Shown here: piece after piece, positions 59,933 to 64,000 of the stretch
How the letters are laid out: every line of letters begins with the position of its first letter
How positions within the stretch are numbered: position 1 is the stretch's first letter
NCBI GenBank assembly: GCA_019748195.1
Contig: JAIEPW010000043.1
Coordinates: 1-64,000, forward strand
Reading direction: 5' to 3'
Origin: Bryobacteraceae bacterium
GTDB lineage: Bacteria > Acidobacteriota > Terriglobia > Bryobacterales > Bryobacteraceae
DNA: 64,000 nt
The notes under the pieces: generated by a model
Databases searched by the model: none
What the model was told of the DNA's origin: nothing
What the model saw: only the letters and a program-made list of their open reading frames with translations
Position numbers and translations under genes: made by a program

Positions 59933-60232
59933 ATGGCGGAAGGAAGAGGGGGAAAGCCGGTACCGGCTTCCCAAAAACCCACGGGCGGCGACAAGGCGGT
60001 CGCCGGAAAGAAACAGTATTTCCGGCGCAAGAAGGTCTGCCGGCCCTGCATGGACAAGAACGAGTCCATCGACTACAAGAATGTGCGGTTCCTGTCGCAG
60101 TTCATCTCCGAGCGCGGCAAGATCCTGCCCCGGCGCATCTCGGGCACCTGCGGCCCTTGCCAGCGGCGGCTGACCGAAGCGATCAAACAGGCGCGCCACA
60201 TCGCGCTGCTGCCCTACGCGGCGCAAATCTAA
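59933..60232 (+). CDS. rpsR: 30S ribosomal protein bS18
   Basis: A 99-residue S18 with a Lys/Gly-rich N-terminal extension (about 1-32) before the conserved core. Paired cysteine motifs CRPC and CGPC suggest the zinc-binding C+ form. The core sequence [23 protein letters not shown] is typical. An AGGAG is spaced before the ATG. It precedes rplI by 15 bases. Confidence 0.94.
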   Translation: MAEGRGGKPVPASQKPTGGDKAVAGKKQYFRRKKVCRPCMDKNESIDYKNVRFLSQFISERGKILPRRISGTCGPCQRRLTEAIKQARHIALLPYAAQI

Positions 60233-60247
60233 GGAGCACCAGTCACC

Positions 60248-60697
60248 ATGGAAGTCATTCTCCGCGAAGATGTCGAAAAACTCGGTAGCCGGGGCCAGGT
60301 GGTGAAGGTCGCCTCCGGCTACGCTCGCAACTTCCTCATCCCCCGCCGCATGGCGGTGATGGCAACGGAAGCCAACAAGAAGATCGTGGATCAGGAGCGG
60401 CAGGCCGCTCTGCGCCGCGAGGCCAAGGAAGCCTCCGACGCCCAGGAACTGGCCCGCATGATGGGCTCGGTCGTCGTCACCATCCGCCAGAAGGCGGGCG
60501 AGAACGACCAGTTGTTCGGCTCGGTGACGGCGCAGAACATCGCCGACTCCCTGGACAAGCAGGGCTACAAGATCGATCGCCGGAAGATTCAATTGGCCGA
60601 GCCGATCAAGACCCTGGGCGAGTTCAAGGTCCCGGTCAAGCTGCACAAGGACGTCACCCTGGAACTGCCGGTGAACGTCGTCAAAGAAGAAGAGTAG
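60248..60697 (+). CDS. rplI: 50S ribosomal protein bL9
   Basis: A 149-residue L9 with the N-terminal MEVILREDVEKLGSRGQVV domain, GYARNFLIPRRMAVMAT loop, connecting helix and C-terminal domain. AAGGAG precedes the ATG. It ends the ribosomal cluster, and a hairpin follows at 60720-60742. Confidence 0.95.
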   Translation: MEVILREDVEKLGSRGQVVKVASGYARNFLIPRRMAVMATEANKKIVDQERQAALRREAKEASDAQELARMMGSVVVTIRQKAGENDQLFGSVTAQNIADSLDKQGYKIDRRKIQLAEPIKTLGEFKVPVKLHKDVTLELPVNVVKEEE

Positions 60698-60719
60698 TTT
60701 CCCAATCTGCAACAATCAG

Positions 60720-60742
60720 GAGGCCGGCCGTGTGCCGGCCTC
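60720..60742 (+). terminator. Terminator-like hairpin after rplI
   Basis: A 9-bp stem GAGGCCGGC (60720-60728) pairs with GCCGGCCTC (60734-60742) over a five-base loop. Only a weak T stretch follows, so termination may be partial. It overlaps a potential TTG start at 60743, which argues for the ATG at 60764 for the next gene. Confidence 0.6.
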
Positions 60743-60763
60743 TTGCCGTTTGAAGTGAACCTT

Positions 60764-62254
<1,491 letters not shown>

Positions 62255-62340
62255 CATTTAGCTGCGTTTTATTCACTCTCCACATCACTGCTGATCTTTC
62301 TGCGAACCGGGAGGACGCTCGGATCGTACTCGGTATCAGA

Positions 62341-62346
62341 TAGTAT
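62341..62346 (+). promoter_or_regulatory. -10-like hexamer of the PadR gene
   Basis: TAGTAT ends eight bases before the ATG at 62355, with no ribosome site between. GTATC and GATAC flank the start and could be part of an autoregulatory site. Confidence 0.45.
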
Positions 62347-62354
62347 ATAGAGCG

Positions 62355-62672
62355 ATGGCGATACACCTTAAGCCGAACTGGTTTCATGTGCTGCTCGCTT
62401 TGTCCGAAGGCGACCAGCACGGCTATGCGATCATGCAATCCGTTCTGGAGCACACCGGCGGGAAAGTCCGCCTTTGGCCTGCCACCCTTTACGGAACTTT
62501 GAAGAAGCTGGTGGACGCCGGGTTGATCGAAGAGACCGGCGACCGGCCGGCGTTCGACGACGCGCGGCGCCGTTACTACCGCCTGACCCCGGAAGGACAG
62601 GCCGCCCTTGCCGCCGAGAGCAGCCGCCTGCGGGAACTGGTGCGGATTCTCGATTCGCGGGTGCCCCTATGA
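62355..62672 (+). CDS. PadR-family transcriptional regulator
   Basis: A 105-residue winged-helix repressor of the short PadR class: LLALSEGDQHGYAIMQ at the N-terminus, the recognition helix TLYGTLKKLVDAGLIEE and a C-terminal dimer helix (AALAAESSRLRELVRILDS). In Acidobacteriota such genes usually regulate the adjacent ADOP permease. Its TGA overlaps the permease ATG (ATGA), so the two are coupled. Confidence 0.92.
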   Translation: MAIHLKPNWFHVLLALSEGDQHGYAIMQSVLEHTGGKVRLWPATLYGTLKKLVDAGLIEETGDRPAFDDARRRYYRLTPEGQAALAAESSRLRELVRILDSRVPL

Positions 62673-64000
62673 GCGCCGGACAGGCAGCCGGCGCCGCGAT
62701 CCATGCGTATCGCTGGCTCGCCCGCGGATTTCCGGAGGAGTTTCAGCGGGCCCACGGGAACGAACTGGTCGCGCTATCGGAAGACCTCATCCAGCACGTG
62801 GCCGCGCGCCAGGGCTGGCGGGGTTTTCTACCCTTTGTCGCCGGGATGTTTGGAGATCTCATCATGCGTCTGATCGCGGAACTGAGCGCCGAGTTTTGGC
62901 TGAATGTGAAGTATGCCTTGCGTACCCTGCGTAAGTCGCCGGGATTCGCCGCGGTGTCGATTCTCTCTCTGGGCATGGGGATCGGGATGGGAACTTCCGT
63001 CTACAGCCAGTTGGAGTCCACGGTGTTTCGGGAGGTTCCGCGGGTTGCGGAGCCAAAGGGCCTGGTGCGGTTCCAGCGGCCGGCTGGATATCCGGATTAC
63101 GAGGATTATCGCGACCATTCCGGCCAGTTCGCCACACTGGCCGCTTACCTGGCGCCCGTGCCTTTCGTGGTGAATTGGGGGGCCGGCCCCGAGCGCGCCT
63201 GGGGCCACCTGGTGACCGCCGATTACTTCGCGACCCTGGGAGTCGCGCCCTACCTGGGGCGACTCATCGGACCCGAGGACAAGCCGGGCGGCCTTCCGGT
63301 GGCGGTGCTCAGCCATCGCTACTGGCGCGACAAGCTGGGCGCGCGCCGCGACATCGCCGGAAGCTCGATCCGGATCAACGGGCAGGCCGTTACCGTCATT
63401 GGCGTCGGGCCACCGGATTTCCTGGGCGCCTCCCCCATGATGGCTGCCGCCGACCTGTTCCTGCCCACCAGCATCCAGACGCGGGTGGCGCCGGAGCTCG
63501 GCAGCGGCGCGCTTACAGACCGGCGCGTGGCCGCGTTTCAGTTGTTCGGACGGCTAAGGCCCGGCGTTAAGGTCTCCGAGGCCGAGAACGCGCTGGATAC
63601 GATGGCGCGGAATCTGGAACAGCAGCGGAACGATCCGGGCAAGGACCACAAGGGCCGCCGCGTCACGCTGCTGCCGGGTGGACGCCTGATTCCGGTGCGC
63701 GATGAGGATCTGCCCACCGTTACTGCGTTTCCGGCGATTCTGGTGGGCCTGATGCTCTGGATCGCCTCCGCCAACGTCGCCACGATGCTGCTGGCCCGGG
63801 CCTTGGCGCGCCGCAAGGAGATCGCCGTGCGGCTCGCGATCGGCGCCGGCCGGGGGCGAATCCTCCGCCAACTGCTCACCGAAAGCATGCTTCTGGCGAT
63901 CGCGGGCGGCGCCGTCGGACTGCTCTTTGCGTACTGGTCCAACTCCACCACCGAATGGTTCCGTCCCATCATCCCGAACTACATGGATCTCCAACTGCGG
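62669..64000 (+). CDS. ADOP-type ABC transporter permease (partial, 3' end outside window)
   Basis: The 444 visible residues start with a soluble prefix (about 1-85, helical) typical of acidobacterial permeases, then the first membrane helix (about 95-115) and a MacB-like periplasmic core (about 120-330, PDFLGASPMMAAADLFLP). A membrane helix and the conserved RRKEIAVRLAIGAGRGRILRQLLTES come around 390-415, and the next helix follows. The gene is open at the window end. Such proteins are thought to export or sense peptides and drugs with a MacB-type ATPase located elsewhere. Confidence 0.9.
   Translation, partial: MSAGQAAGAAIHAYRWLARGFPEEFQRAHGNELVALSEDLIQHVAARQGWRGFLPFVAGMFGDLIMRLIAELSAEFWLNVKYALRTLRKSPGFAAVSILSLGMGIGMGTSVYSQLESTVFREVPRVAEPKGLVRFQRPAGYPDYEDYRDHSGQFATLAAYLAPVPFVVNWGAGPERAWGHLVTADYFATLGVAPYLGRLIGPEDKPGGLPVAVLSHRYWRDKLGARRDIAGSSIRINGQAVTVIGVGPPDFLGASPMMAAADLFLPTSIQTRVAPELGSGALTDRRVAAFQLFGRLRPGVKVSEAENALDTMARNLEQQRNDPGKDHKGRRVTLLPGGRLIPVRDEDLPTVTAFPAILVGLMLWIASANVATMLLARALARRKEIAVRLAIGAGRGRILRQLLTESMLLAIAGGAVGLLFAYWSNSTTEWFRPIIPNYMDLQLR

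Noticed and set aside
60743-60763. TTG start for the HEAT/SEC-C gene
   Set aside because: The codon overlaps the end of the rplI terminator hairpin; ATG at 60764 gives a clean start.

Overview
The window is a high-GC bacterial chromosome segment, densely coded on both strands. It has no transposases, phage genes, CRISPR arrays, rRNA or tRNA genes that I could see. The gene content points to Acidobacteriota, probably the Bryobacterales / Solibacter side. The pointers are a PadR regulator coupled to an ADOP-type MacB/FtsX permease, secreted tricorn-like and DUF5117-type proteases, TolB-propeller amidohydrolases, paired PQQ-like propeller proteins and a bd-like/Rieske/cytochrome b cluster. The taxon is inferred from these families, not from a marker-gene search.

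Layout. 1-9009: the 3' part of a complex I operon, end of an upstream gene (probably nuoF) then nuoG-H-J-K-L-M-N, with no nuoI in its usual slot between H and J. 9070-13072: aconitase and a divergent orphan RND-type adaptor lipoprotein. 13073-21750: a secreted tricorn-like protease, three small genes, a macrodomain protein, a HAD phosphatase and a large secreted zinc metalloprotease. 21779-26203: a tandemly duplicated block (DUF480 gene, PQQ-like propeller gene, divergent DUF4097-like gene) in which each copy has lost a different gene; the relics survive at 23778-24039. 26245-26355: back-to-back terminators. 26486-30038: rluE, an amidohydrolase and a flavin monooxygenase, all leftward. 30291-34287: an unknown protein and a propeller-amidohydrolase fusion. 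34265-42490: leftward housekeeping/peptide genes (S41 protease, ddl, DUF481 barrel, arginase, asnS, sugar-phosphate isomerase-like, gamma-glutamyltransferase).

42636-46703: a four-gene respiratory cluster, bd-like subunit A, Rieske protein, cytochrome b, and a second bd-like subunit B carrying a C-terminal cytochrome c domain. The two bd-like proteins look like paralogues of each other, and no cydB is present. 46737-53520: a DinB protein, a protein with an internal duplication, a TacA/TacT-like toxin-antitoxin pair, a secreted M14 peptidase and a secreted esterase. 53514-55613: a fused alpha-beta 2-oxoacid dehydrogenase E1. 55738-60697: a conserved apt-ispE-prs-rplY-pth-rpsF-rpsR-rplI cluster. 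60764-62254: a HEAT/SEC-C protein. 62355-64000: PadR plus an ADOP permease cut by the window end.

Together the genes couple quinone-based respiration (complex I feeding a Rieske/cytochrome b complex) with extracellular peptide scavenging (tricorn, M14, S41, zinc metalloprotease, gamma-glutamyltransferase) and a translation block. A recurrent signal is a TAnnnT hexamer ending 6-11 bases before the start codon of fourteen genes, mostly without a Shine-Dalgarno sequence. This suggests leaderless transcription is common here.
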